DNA of 64,000 nt from Phycisphaerales bacterium. GTDB lineage: Bacteria > Planctomycetota > Phycisphaerae > Phycisphaerales > UBA1924. A model generated the notes under the pieces. The model was not told the origin of the DNA, ran no database searches, and worked only from the letters and a program-made list of their open reading frames with translations. This document shows positions 35,190 to 43,979 of the stretch, piece by piece. Location: assembly GCA_040217175.1 (NCBI GenBank), contig JAVJNT010000002.1:1124001-1188000 (forward strand). The letters run 5' to 3'. A program made the translations under genes and the position numbers. Position 1 is the first letter of the stretch; each line of letters opens with the position of its first letter.

Positions 35190-36734
35190 GTGGCCGACAA
35201 GCACTTCGACGTCGTCGTCATCGGTTCGGGCCCCGGCGGATACGTCGGCGCCATCCGCGCCGCCCAGCTGGGCTACAAGACCGCCTGCATCGAGCGGGCC
35301 AAGCTCGGCGGCGTCTGCCTCAACTGGGGTTGCATCCCCTCCAAGGCCCTGCTCTCCAACGCCGAGCTGATGGAGAAGCTCCACGAGAAGGAAGAGTGGG
35401 GCATGAAGATCAGCGGCAAGATCGACTTCGACTGGACGAAGGTCATCGGCCGCAGCCGAGAGGTCGCCAACAAGCTCAACCAGGGCGTGGGCTTCCTGCT
35501 CAAGAAGAACAAGATCGAGCACATCGAGGCCAGCGCGAAGATCGTCGCCCCCGCGAAGGGCAAGACGCCGGCCAAGATCGAGATCTACGACTGCAAGGTG
35601 GAGGAAGAGCGCACCGACGCGCCCGCCAAGCCCGCCGCCAAGCCGCGTGAGACCATCACGGCCGACAAGGTCATCATCGCGACGGGGTCGGTCGCGCGAG
35701 ACCTGCCCTTTGCGAAGTTCGGCGACTCGGAGCACATCTGGGGTGCCCGCGAGGCCATGTTCAACAAGAGCTTTCCCAAGCACCTCATCGTCGTCGGCTC
35801 GGGCGCCATCGGCATGGAGTTCGGCTACTTCTACCACACGTACGGCACCAAGGTCACCGTCGTCGAGATGCTCGACCGCATCCTGCCGGTCGAGGACGAC
35901 GACGTGAGCCAGGCCATGCTGCGCTTCTACAAGAAGGCGGGCATGGACATCAAGACCGGCACCACGTGCGTGGGGGTCGACGCGAAGGGCAAGGGCGTGA
36001 AGGTCACCGTCGCGCCCTTCAAGGATGGCAAGGCCGACGAGAGCAAGAAGGAAGTGATCGAGGCCGACAAGCTGCTGCTGGCCATCGGCGTGAAGGGCCG
36101 CTTCGACGGCCTGTTCGACGACAAGCTCGGACTCGAGACCGTCAAGGACCACATCAAGACCGACTACGACCCTGCGATCTTGGGCGAGCAGCGCATCGAC
36201 TACAAGACCAACCTCGAAGGCATCTACGCGATCGGCGACGTCATCGGCCCGCCGTGGCTGGCGCACGTCGCGAGCGAGGAGGCCATCCTGTGCGTCGAGC
36301 GTTTCGCGCACAAGGAGGGCAAGCTCGACCACGAGCCCTTCCCCATGGACTACTCGATCATCCCGGGCTGCACGTACTGCCACCCGCAGGTCGCCAGCAT
36401 CGGCTACACCGAGCGGGCGCTCAAGGCCCAGGGCCTCAAGGCCGGCCAGGACTACCAGGTCGGCAAGTTCCCCTTCAGCGCGCTGGGCAAGGCCATCGCC
36501 ACCCGCCATACCGATGGCTTCTGCAAGATCATCCGGGGCCTGCCGCGGGGCGAGATCCTGGGCGCCCACATCATGGGCGACCAGGCGACGGAACTCATCG
36601 CCGAGCTCAGCCTCGCGCGGCGCCTGGAAGCGACCAGCGAGGAGCTGATCGCGACGGTGCACGCCCACCCGACCATGCACGAGAGCGTGCACGAGGCGGC
36701 GCTGGCGAGCGAGGGGCGCGTGATCAACGCCTGA
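35190..36734 (+). CDS. lpdA: Dihydrolipoyl dehydrogenase (E3)
   Basis: A 514-residue FAD enzyme that reoxidises dihydrolipoamide of 2-oxoacid dehydrogenase and glycine-cleavage complexes, using NAD+. It starts at GTG 35190 behind AAAGG. FAD motif GSGPGGYVGAIRAAQ comes first. The redox disulfide is Cys43/Cys48 in GGVCLNWGCIPSKAL. The NAD motif is VGSGAIGMEFGYFYHTYG, the second FAD motif is GIYAIGDVIG, and the catalytic His493/Glu498 lie in HAHPTMHE. A lysine-rich insertion of about 30 residues near 125-150 makes it a little longer than usual. No E1 or E2 gene is adjacent. A terminator follows. Confidence 0.95.
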   Translation: MADKHFDVVVIGSGPGGYVGAIRAAQLGYKTACIERAKLGGVCLNWGCIPSKALLSNAELMEKLHEKEEWGMKISGKIDFDWTKVIGRSREVANKLNQGVGFLLKKNKIEHIEASAKIVAPAKGKTPAKIEIYDCKVEEERTDAPAKPAAKPRETITADKVIIATGSVARDLPFAKFGDSEHIWGAREAMFNKSFPKHLIVVGSGAIGMEFGYFYHTYGTKVTVVEMLDRILPVEDDDVSQAMLRFYKKAGMDIKTGTTCVGVDAKGKGVKVTVAPFKDGKADESKKEVIEADKLLLAIGVKGRFDGLFDDKLGLETVKDHIKTDYDPAILGEQRIDYKTNLEGIYAIGDVIGPPWLAHVASEEAILCVERFAHKEGKLDHEPFPMDYSIIPGCTYCHPQVASIGYTERALKAQGLKAGQDYQVGKFPFSALGKAIATRHTDGFCKIIRGLPRGEILGAHIMGDQATELIAELSLARRLEATSEELIATVHAHPTMHESVHEAALASEGRVINA

Positions 36735-36789
36735 GCGCAGCTTTCCCAAGCCGCCAGCCTGAGCTCGCGGGCCGGCCCCAAACGCTCCG

Positions 36790-36820
36790 AACGCCCTTGC
36801 AACGCGGGGGCGTTTTCGTT
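36790..36820 (+). terminator. Rho-independent terminator of lpdA
   Basis: A 7-bp stem (36790-36796 with 36808-36814) is followed by a T-rich run (36813-36820). Confidence 0.75.
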
Positions 36821-36844
36821 ATCTTGGTTGGCAGGAGGCTTCTC

Positions 36845-37804
36845 ATGGCACGCGCTCTCGACAAGTTGCTCGGTCACCTCACGCACAGCATCGTGCCGGG
36901 CGTGATCCTCGCGTCCGCGACGATCGCGTTCGCCTCGGCCCGAATGGTGGGCGTGACCGCCGACGGGCAGGTCGTCGAGATCGACATCGACACCGGCGTC
37001 GCCACGCCGCTCTTCAGCATCGGCCAGGGTGGTCCGCTCGCGTTCGATCCGACAACGCAACGGCTCGTCTTGAAGCTGAACGACGATGCGGCGACGGAGC
37101 TCGTCTTCATCGATCCGGTGAGTGGCGTGGCGTCACCGCCCGTTGGGCTTTCGGGCCTGCCCCCGATGTTCGAGAACGTGGCCACCGTGGATTACGCGGG
37201 CGAATCCGGGCGATACGTGCTGACGGCCGGGCCGACGGGCACGGTGTTCGAAGACCGACTCGTGCTCGTTGACTCGACGGGCGCGGTGCTCGATACCTCG
37301 GACGACCTCGGGCTGGGCGACAACGACGGCGTCGTTTGGGACGACCTCAACTCGCGACTCGTAGTGCACGACTACAACGCGTCCGATGGCCTTCCTCCCG
37401 TCGCGGCCATCGACGATCCTTTCGGCACGCCGACGTACATGCTGCTGGCGACCCCGCCGTTCCGGAGCAACGTCGGGGACAGCGCCATCGATCCGCGGAC
37501 CGGCCGGTTGTATACGACGGGCTTTGATTCGTCGGGCGGGTTCCTCGTCGAGGTGCTGGACACGAGCTACGCGGACATCGGCGCGTTCGGCACCTCGGAG
37601 CAAGTCGTCGGCATCGCCTTCGTGTGGGATGCGGCGTGCCGTGCCGACCTCGACGGCGACGGCCAGCTCACCATCTTCGACTTCCTCAGCTTCCAGAACT
37701 TGTTTGACGCCGGCGATCCGCTTGCCGACTTCGACGGCGACGGCGAGCTGACCATCTTCGACTTCCTGAGCTTCCAGAACGCGTTCGACGCCGGGTGCCC
37801 GTAA
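36845..37804 (+). CDS. Secreted GC-dockerin protein, propeller-like
   Basis: A 319-residue exported protein starting at ATG 36845 behind AGGAGG. The signal peptide lies within residues 1-32. The body consists of propeller-like segments such as VGVTADGQVVEIDIDTGVATPLF, LAFDPTTQRLVLKL, LVFIDPVSGVASP and SAIDPRTGRLYTTGF, suggesting a beta-propeller. The C-terminus is a textbook two-Cys GC-dockerin: CRADLDGDGQLTIFD, FLSFQNLFDAGD, DFDGDGELTIFD, FLSFQNAFDAGC, Pro. It is the first of five consecutive genes of this class on the plus strand. Confidence 0.88.
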   Translation: MARALDKLLGHLTHSIVPGVILASATIAFASARMVGVTADGQVVEIDIDTGVATPLFSIGQGGPLAFDPTTQRLVLKLNDDAATELVFIDPVSGVASPPVGLSGLPPMFENVATVDYAGESGRYVLTAGPTGTVFEDRLVLVDSTGAVLDTSDDLGLGDNDGVVWDDLNSRLVVHDYNASDGLPPVAAIDDPFGTPTYMLLATPPFRSNVGDSAIDPRTGRLYTTGFDSSGGFLVEVLDTSYADIGAFGTSEQVVGIAFVWDAACRADLDGDGQLTIFDFLSFQNLFDAGDPLADFDGDGELTIFDFLSFQNAFDAGCP

Positions 37805-37845
37805 CCCCTCGCTCGGGCCGCGCGTAGCGCTTGCGGAGGCAGGCC

Positions 37846-38700
37846 ATGCGTGCTCTGGGCTTGGTGATCGTCGTCGCGTCGCTCTCCGCCGCCGCCCGGG
37901 CCCAGCTCTGCGAGGGCTACGGCGCCGCCCGCGGGACCTTCCCCGAAGACCAGGGCTGGTTCAGACAGATCGAGCCGCCGGGGCCGTCGGTCGTCGAGGT
38001 CGTCGGCGGCGTGCTCCACCAGTCCACGCTGCCCTTCGCCGAGCCCGCGTGCGGCATGCCGTCGATGGAAGAGCAGGCCGGTTATTGGTTCGTCGCTGGT
38101 GAGCCCTTCGACTTCGAGGACGGCATCTCGTTCGACTTGGACCTGCGCGTGCTCGATTCGGAGTACACGACCGCGCCCTGCACCGACTGGCCGGCCGCGG
38201 GCGTCATGCTCACGCTCATCGACGCGGAGGGACGGACGTTCGTCGCCGGCTTCGGCTCTGCTCGCGTGTTTCTGGCCAACGACCTGCGCGCGACGGCTGG
38301 CTCGCCGAGCGTGGTCGAGGCCGACCTCGACACGACAACGTTGCGTTCGTACCGCCTGCGCGTCGACGGCCCGCTCGCGACGCTACTGGTCGATGGTGCG
38401 CCGCTGCTGTCGCTCGACGCGTACGGCGACCCGTTCCCCGCCGCGACCAACTTCGTCTGGTTCGGCGACGGCACGACCTGGGCCAACAGCGACTTCGAGA
38501 CGCCGCGGTTCCGCGTCGCCACGCCGGGGTGCTGCCGCGCCGACCTCGACGGCGACGGCGTGCTCACGATCTTCGACTTCCTGGCCTTCCAGAACCTCTT
38601 TGACGCCGGCGATCTCGCGGCCGACTTCGACGGGGATGGTGAACTGACGATCTTTGACTTCCTCGCGTTCCAGAACGCGTTCGACGCAGGGTGTTCGTAG
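37846..38700 (+). CDS. Secreted GC-dockerin protein, jelly-roll/ConA-like
   Basis: A 284-residue exported protein. ATG 37846 is chosen for the GCGGAGG before it and the signal peptide that follows (VIVVASLSAAARAQ). The 200-residue body looks like a concanavalin/LamG-type sandwich (ISFDLDLRVLDSEY, AAGVMLTLIDAEGRTFVAGFG, YRLRVDGPLATLLVDGAPLLSL, NFVWFGDGTTWANSDFE). The C-terminal two-Cys GC-dockerin follows CCRADLDGDGVLTIFD and ends FQNAFDAGC, Ser. It begins 41 bases after the preceding gene. The carbohydrate-binding suggestion comes from the fold pattern only. Confidence 0.87.
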   Translation: MRALGLVIVVASLSAAARAQLCEGYGAARGTFPEDQGWFRQIEPPGPSVVEVVGGVLHQSTLPFAEPACGMPSMEEQAGYWFVAGEPFDFEDGISFDLDLRVLDSEYTTAPCTDWPAAGVMLTLIDAEGRTFVAGFGSARVFLANDLRATAGSPSVVEADLDTTTLRSYRLRVDGPLATLLVDGAPLLSLDAYGDPFPAATNFVWFGDGTTWANSDFETPRFRVATPGCCRADLDGDGVLTIFDFLAFQNLFDAGDLAADFDGDGELTIFDFLAFQNAFDAGCS

Positions 38701-38789
38701 CGACGTTCGAGCGTCGAAGACTCGATGCGGCCTGGAATCGTCGCGAAGCCGATGCCGTAGCTCAGATTCTCATGTGGAGGAGAGAGATC

Positions 38790-39746
38790 ATGAAGACCCA
38801 GATCGCCTGCATCGTTGCGTTGGCGTCGCCGGCGCTTGCTGCGCCCGTGGCGTTCCACGACCTCGTTGCAGATAAGAACCCACTGCTCTGGTACCGCTTC
38901 GACGAGGCGAGCGGCGCTTCTGAGGCCATCAACTACGGCTCGCTGGGCGCTGGCTTCAACGGCGTCTTCTTCGGCCCGGTGTTCCTGGGCGAAGCGTCGC
39001 TGCAGGGCGACACGGCCGCGTGCTTCGAGCACCCTTCCCAGCCGTACGTCGAGTCGGCGTCGGACGTGCCGGCCTCGCTGACCGGCAACCCGACCTTTAC
39101 GGCCGAGGCCGTGGTCCGAGTCTTTGCGACGCCGCAGAACCCGTTCTACGCACCGTTCCTGCACTGGGGCGCGCCCAGGACCGGGCAGTCGGTCTACTTC
39201 AGCATCCTGCGCAACGACGAGTCACGTCCGTACGCCGGCTTCTATAACGGCGGTGCCCGATCGCTGGAGAGCTATGGGCTGGGCGAGTGGGTGCACCTCG
39301 TCTGGACGCGCGATTCAGGCGGCGGCGTCAACGATGACGTGACCGGTTCGAGGCTCTTCATCAATGGCCAGGAAGTGGACGTCGAGCGCGACTTCTCGCT
39401 TCCGGGCGCCGGCGTGCCCGACGTTCACGCATCGCCCTTCTACGTCCAGCGCGCTACCGACCTCGTGCGCTACTTCAGCGGAAACATCGACGAGGTCGTC
39501 CTGTACGACCGCGTGCTCTCGGCAGACGAGGTCGGCGAGCACTACGACGCACTCGTGGACGGCGCCCGCTGCCCGGCCGACCTCGACGGCGACGGGCAGC
39601 TCACGGTGTTCGACTTCCTCGAGTTCCAGAACGCCTTCGACTCCGGCGAACGCCGAGCCGACTTCAATCCCACGACCTGCACGTCCAACCTCGACATCTT
39701 CGACTTCCTGGCCTTCCAGAACGCCTTCGACGCCGGGTGCCCGTGA
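38790..39746 (+). CDS. Secreted LamG-domain GC-dockerin protein
   Basis: A 318-residue exported protein starting at ATG 38790 behind GGAGGAGAGAG. The signal peptide is 1-18 (ALAAP). Residues 25-235 are a LamG/Laminin_G_3-type domain: LLWYRFDEASGASEAINYGSLG, FTAEAVVRVFATPQN, EWVHLVWTRD, GSRLFINGQEVDVERD, and the closing GNIDEVVLYDRVLSADEVGEHY. Such domains bind glycans or proteins. The GC-dockerin has a normal first loop (DLDGDGQLTVFD), but the second is replaced by NPTTCTSNLDIFD with an extra Cys, so calcium binding there is doubtful. It ends FQNAFDAGC, Pro. Confidence 0.9.
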   Translation: MKTQIACIVALASPALAAPVAFHDLVADKNPLLWYRFDEASGASEAINYGSLGAGFNGVFFGPVFLGEASLQGDTAACFEHPSQPYVESASDVPASLTGNPTFTAEAVVRVFATPQNPFYAPFLHWGAPRTGQSVYFSILRNDESRPYAGFYNGGARSLESYGLGEWVHLVWTRDSGGGVNDDVTGSRLFINGQEVDVERDFSLPGAGVPDVHASPFYVQRATDLVRYFSGNIDEVVLYDRVLSADEVGEHYDALVDGARCPADLDGDGQLTVFDFLEFQNAFDSGERRADFNPTTCTSNLDIFDFLAFQNAFDAGCP

Positions 39747-39854
39747 ATGGCAGGCGTCTGCGGTGCTCATGCGGGTTCGAGAGAGGCCGCAACCTTGCGT
39801 AGGCGGGCCGGTATGAGAAGTTGGTCGGGTGAGGCCCTGCCAGGGGAGGGAGTC

Positions 39855-40784
39855 ATGCGGAACGTGATGGCATTGGGAGTCGTGACGCTCGGGGCGGTCG
39901 GGACGTGTGCTCCGCTGGCGATGGGGCAGGCCCGGTTCGAGGCCGGCTACCAGTTCAACGACGAGCCGGAAGTGGTGCGGGTCGATCCGATTCCCTTCCT
40001 CATCTTTGCCGAGCGGGGCATGCTGGCGCAGGAAGCAATCCTGGCCTTCCCGTTCATGCGGGGTGCCGACGCCGGGCTCCTGGACCTGCGTGTCACCGCG
40101 AGCCGTGGCAGAAGTGGTGGCGACGAGACGCTCACGCGCGGCTGGACCGAGGTCACGTTCAGCGACGTCGTCTTCGAGTCGAGCGGCGTCGGCCTCTCTG
40201 TCCGATACGGCGGCGGAGGCTTCACCTTGTGCTGCCTCGACGTCATCGCCGGGGCGACCCTCGTCGAGGAGCAGCAGTTCGAGCTCGACGGCGACGTTCG
40301 AACCGGTACCTTCATCGCCACCGTCAATTCGTCCGGCCCGCCCGATGTCGAGCGGACGGGCATCATCGAGGATGGCATCCCGCCCGGCGGCGTGATCGAG
40401 CTCAGCGGCTTCCGGGTCCCGGTCAACACGCCGGTCGCGCTCCGGGTGCGCCTCTCGAGGTCGATCTGGGTGCCCGCGACGACCGACGACTGGCGGACGA
40501 CGTTCTCCTCCACGACGCTGCCCGATCTGGCCTTTGACGACGTGGTCTTCGACGTGCCCGATGGCGTCACCGTGCAGTCGGCCCAGGTCGGCATCCGAGA
40601 CAACCAGCGGGTGCGCTGCATCACCGACCTCGACCGTGACGGCGAGCTCACCATCTTCGACTTCCTCGCGTTCCAGAACCTCTTCGACGCCAACGACCCA
40701 ACGGCCGACCTCGACTTCGACGGCGAGCTCACGATCTTTGACTTCCTCAACTTCCAGAACGCGTTCGACGCCGGGTGTCCGTAG
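39855..40784 (+). CDS. Secreted GC-dockerin protein of unknown fold
   Basis: A 309-residue exported protein. ATG 39855 follows GGGGAGGGAG. The signal peptide is 1-24 (PLAMGQ). The beta-rich body (RFEAGYQFNDEPEVV, LTRGWTEVTFSDVVFESSG, RTGTFIATVNSSG, GVIELSGFRVPVNTPVALRVRLS) looks like a choice-of-anchor or jelly-roll domain. I do not recognise a family. The end is a two-Cys GC-dockerin (CITDLDRDGELTIFD, FLAFQNLFDAND, DLDFDGELTIFD, FLNFQNAFDAGC, Pro). Confidence 0.86.
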   Translation: MRNVMALGVVTLGAVGTCAPLAMGQARFEAGYQFNDEPEVVRVDPIPFLIFAERGMLAQEAILAFPFMRGADAGLLDLRVTASRGRSGGDETLTRGWTEVTFSDVVFESSGVGLSVRYGGGGFTLCCLDVIAGATLVEEQQFELDGDVRTGTFIATVNSSGPPDVERTGIIEDGIPPGGVIELSGFRVPVNTPVALRVRLSRSIWVPATTDDWRTTFSSTTLPDLAFDDVVFDVPDGVTVQSAQVGIRDNQRVRCITDLDRDGELTIFDFLAFQNLFDANDPTADLDFDGELTIFDFLNFQNAFDAGCP

Positions 40785-40940
40785 GGCCGCCGGAGCGTCC
40801 AAGAACGAGCGTGGCCCGGGGCCCGCTACGCCCAGCTTCGCCAGTTTCACGCTGGAAACAGTCAATCTTTAAGGAATGGCGTGAGTCTGCCATGGCCGTG
40901 CCGCTCCCGTGTGGTATTCGTAACCATTAAGGAGCTGATC

Positions 40941-42212
40941 ATGACTCGCCTCTCCCTCGCCGCTCTCGCCCTTTCCGCTGGCTTTGCCTGCTCGGCCCAC
41001 GCACAGGTCATCAACATCCCGCCGGATTCGCTGCCGGCCGAATCGTGGTTCACCGCCAATCCCGGCGCCACGGTCAACGTACTGAGCGGCGGGGTGATGT
41101 TCCCCGACGCCGGCGCCGGCGGCGCGTTCACGTTCAACGGCGCAACGGTCAACATCGAGGCTGGCGGTGCCGCGGGCTTCCCGACCATCGACCATTTCGT
41201 CGAGGACGTGACGTACAACCTCGACGGCGGCGAGCTCATCCGCGTGAAGTTCGTCGGCGAGGTCGGCACGACCACGCTCAACATCACCGACGGCCAGACG
41301 CGCCGCGGCGTGTGGCTGCAGGGCAACACCGTTTGCAACATGTCGGGCGGCGACGCCGGCCTCGTTGCCGGCGGCCAGGCCGCGTTCATCATCGAAGACG
41401 ACGCCGAGTTCAACATGACGGGCGGCACGGTCGACACCTTCATCCTCGCCATCGACGACGCGACAGTTAGCATCGATGGCGGCACGATCGAGGGCGCCCT
41501 GCAGCTCGACGACCGCGCGACGGCCACCATCTCGGATGGCTCGGTCGGTCGCAACGGCTTCATGAAGACCATCGACAACCGCCTGACCATCACCGGCGGC
41601 ACCATCGGCCGAGACTTCGTCGTCGAGAAGGGCGTCGTCGATATGTCCGGCGGCGCCATGGATCGCAACTGCGCGATCCTCAACGGCAGCGGCGGCGTCG
41701 ACCCCATCTTCAACATGACCGGCGGCGCGATCGGCTCGGAATTCCGCGCCTACGACGGCACGATCAACATCTCGGGCGGACTCGTCGGCGACGGCTTCCG
41801 CCTCGGCCGGCCCACCGGCGACGGCTCGGGCGTCACCATGAACCTCACCGTCAAGAGCGCCACGCTCGACGGCGTCGCGATGGACCTGACCTCGACCCCG
41901 ACGGTCGTGGGCGTCCGCGGCGGCGTCTTCCTCTCGTGCGTGCTGCTCGACGACTCGCTCGTGGGCTTCGACCTGAACGAAGACTTCGTCCTGGGCGAAG
42001 ACCGCATCCGTGCCGCGGCGACCCTGACCGTGGCACTGGCCGCATGCGACGCCGACCTCGATGGCGACGGCGAGCTGACGATCTTCGACTTCCTGGACTT
42101 CCAGAGCCTGTTCGATTCGGGCGACCTGGCCGCCGACTTCGACGGCGACGGCGTGCTGACGCTGTTCGACTTCCTGGCCTTCCAGACGTCCTTCGCGGTG
42201 GGCTGCGACTGA
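40941..42212 (+). CDS. Secreted right-handed beta-helix GC-dockerin protein
   Basis: A 423-residue exported protein starting at ATG 40941 behind AAGGAG. The signal peptide is 1-22 (SAHAQ). Residues 35-350 contain about a dozen repeats of roughly 20-23 residues built on (N/S)(M/I)(S/T/D)GG(T/A/D), such as NMSGGDAGLVAGG, NMTGGTVDTFIL, SIDGGTIEGALQ, TITGGTIGRDF, DMSGGAMDRNC, NMTGGAIGSEF and NISGGLVGDGF. This is typical of a parallel beta-helix or passenger-like solenoid. The GC-dockerin (CDADLDGDGELTIFD, FLDFQSLFDSGD, DFDGDGVLTLFD) ends FQTSFAVGC, Asp. It is the last of five tandem genes. Confidence 0.88.
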   Translation: MTRLSLAALALSAGFACSAHAQVINIPPDSLPAESWFTANPGATVNVLSGGVMFPDAGAGGAFTFNGATVNIEAGGAAGFPTIDHFVEDVTYNLDGGELIRVKFVGEVGTTTLNITDGQTRRGVWLQGNTVCNMSGGDAGLVAGGQAAFIIEDDAEFNMTGGTVDTFILAIDDATVSIDGGTIEGALQLDDRATATISDGSVGRNGFMKTIDNRLTITGGTIGRDFVVEKGVVDMSGGAMDRNCAILNGSGGVDPIFNMTGGAIGSEFRAYDGTINISGGLVGDGFRLGRPTGDGSGVTMNLTVKSATLDGVAMDLTSTPTVVGVRGGVFLSCVLLDDSLVGFDLNEDFVLGEDRIRAAATLTVALAACDADLDGDGELTIFDFLDFQSLFDSGDLAADFDGDGVLTLFDFLAFQTSFAVGCD

Positions 42213-42251
42213 TCGGGACCACGGCCCAAACGGCCATGACTATGTTTTGAC

Positions 42252-42291
42252 AACTCCCCGGGGCCGCGAGGCGAGGCGGCTCCGGGGAGTT
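42252..42291 (+). terminator. Hairpin terminator
   Basis: A 16-bp stem (42252-42267 with 42276-42291, one G-T pair) with an 8-base loop and a short T-run lies after the last gene of the GC-dockerin series and before the convergent glyS. Confidence 0.8.
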
Positions 42292-42356
42292 TCTGCGTGA
42301 TGCACATACGGAAGATGTTGGCCGTGGCTTCCATCCTCGACGCGGGCTGCTGAGGC

Positions 42357-43901
42357 CTACGCCTCGAGCTTCTCCGCCAGCCAGTCCCCGACCTTGTCGA
42401 TCGCGATGCGATCCTGCGCGAGCGTGTCGCGGTCGCGGTAGGTCACGGTCTGGTCGGTCATCGTGTCGCCGTCGATGGTGAAGCACACCGGGCAGCCGGC
42501 CTCGTCCATGCGGGCGTAACGCTTGCCGATGCTCTGCTTGGGGTCGTACTCGATGAGCCCCGCGTGCCCGAACCGCCCACGCAGCTCGCGCACCAGCTTC
42601 TCGGCTACTTCCGGCATGCCGTCCTTGTTCACCAGCGGATACACGGCCGCCTTGATGGGCGCCATGCTGGGCTTGAACTTCATGACCACCTTGCTGGCGC
42701 GGCTCTCGTCGGGCGTGAACGCCTCGCACAAGAGCGCCAGCACGCCGCGGGTCAGCCCCGCCGCTGGCTCGATGACGTCGGGCAGGTACCGCTCGTTGCG
42801 CTCCTGATCGAAGTACTCGAGCTTCTTCTTAGAGTGTTCCTTGTGCTGGCTCAGGTCGTAGTTGCTGCGGTGCGCCACGCCCTCGAGCTCGCCGAAGCCA
42901 GGGTGCGTGAAGGGCCAGCGGTACTCGATGTCGTACGTGCCCGCGCCGTTCTTCGAGTAGTGGGCCAGCTCGTCGTCGTCGTGCTTGCGGACGATCATGT
43001 TGTCGTCGCTCAGCCCGACGCTGTTCCACCAGCGCTTGCGCTCGGCCACCCAGTAGTCGAGCCATTGCTGGGCGTCGTCCTTGTGGCAGAAGAACTCCAT
43101 CTCCATCTGCTCGAACTCACGAGACCGGAAGATGAAGTTGCGCGGCGTCACCTCGTTGCGGAAGGCCTTGCCGATCTGGGCGATGCCGAAGGGCACGCGT
43201 ACGCGAGACGTGTCCGTGATGTTTGCGAAGTTCAGGAAGATGCCCTGGGCGGTTTCGGGGCGGAGGTAGGCCTTGTCGTCCTCGCTGGCCGTCGCGCCGA
43301 CGTAGGTCTGGAACATGAGGTTGAAGGCGCGCGGCTCGGTCAGCGTGCCGGGCGCCTTCGCGTGCGGCCCAACGGCGATCGCCCGCTCCTCGGCGCTCAG
43401 CGACACGAACGGGCACATGTCGATCTCGTCGTCGCCCAGCGTGCGCTTCTTGTACTTGTCCAGCTTCTTGCGCGCGGCTGCGTACGTCTCGTCGTCGTCC
43501 TCGACGTGCACGTAGATCTGGCCGCTCGTGTCGCCCTTCTCGCCCAGGCACACCAGGTGGTCGGCGCGGTAGCGGAACTTGGTCTCGGTGCAGTCGACCA
43601 TCGGGTCGCTGAACCCACCAACGTGCCCGCTCGCCTCCCACACCCGCGGGTTCTGGATGATGCTCGAGTCCACGCCCACGATCGACACCGGAGCGCCGTC
43701 GCGCATCGGCGGGGTCAGCGTCATGTCGCGCCACCAGCGGTCGGCCAGGTTCTTCTTGAGCTGCACGCCCAGGGGGCCGTAGTCCCAGAAGCCGTTGAGC
43801 CCGCCGTAGATCTCGCTGGCCGGGAAGATGAACCCACGCCGCTTGCACAGGCTCACCAGCTCTTCCATCGACTTCGCTTCACCAGCAACAACGTCGCTCA
43901 T
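42357..43901 (-). CDS. glyS: Glycine--tRNA ligase (alpha2 type)
   Basis: A 514-residue class II synthetase of the single-chain dimeric type. ATG 43901 follows GGAG and gives MSDVVAGEAKSMEELVSLCKRRGFIFPASEIYGGLNGFWDYGPLG. Motif 2 is in FGIAQIGKAFRNEVTPRNFIFRSREFEQMEMEFF, with RPETAQGIFLNF before it, and motif 3 is in PAAGLTRGVLALLCEAF. The C-terminal anticodon-binding domain follows (APIKAAVYPLVNKDGMPEVAEKL). It is cytoplasmic and charges tRNA-Gly. The upstream gene ends 78 bases before this start. Confidence 0.95.
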   Translation of the reverse strand: MSDVVAGEAKSMEELVSLCKRRGFIFPASEIYGGLNGFWDYGPLGVQLKKNLADRWWRDMTLTPPMRDGAPVSIVGVDSSIIQNPRVWEASGHVGGFSDPMVDCTETKFRYRADHLVCLGEKGDTSGQIYVHVEDDDETYAAARKKLDKYKKRTLGDDEIDMCPFVSLSAEERAIAVGPHAKAPGTLTEPRAFNLMFQTYVGATASEDDKAYLRPETAQGIFLNFANITDTSRVRVPFGIAQIGKAFRNEVTPRNFIFRSREFEQMEMEFFCHKDDAQQWLDYWVAERKRWWNSVGLSDDNMIVRKHDDDELAHYSKNGAGTYDIEYRWPFTHPGFGELEGVAHRSNYDLSQHKEHSKKKLEYFDQERNERYLPDVIEPAAGLTRGVLALLCEAFTPDESRASKVVMKFKPSMAPIKAAVYPLVNKDGMPEVAEKLVRELRGRFGHAGLIEYDPKQSIGKRYARMDEAGCPVCFTIDGDTMTDQTVTYRDRDTLAQDRIAIDKVGDWLAEKLEA

Positions 43902-43979
43902 TCGTGACTCCAAACGGTCATCCATCCGAGCCGCGAGCGTAAGCTCGCGGACCTCCGCCCGATCCCAGTTTCCCGCCAT

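Noticed and set aside
36735-36789. Further gene between lpdA and its terminator
   Set aside because: Only 55 bases, with no start codon and ribosome site together.
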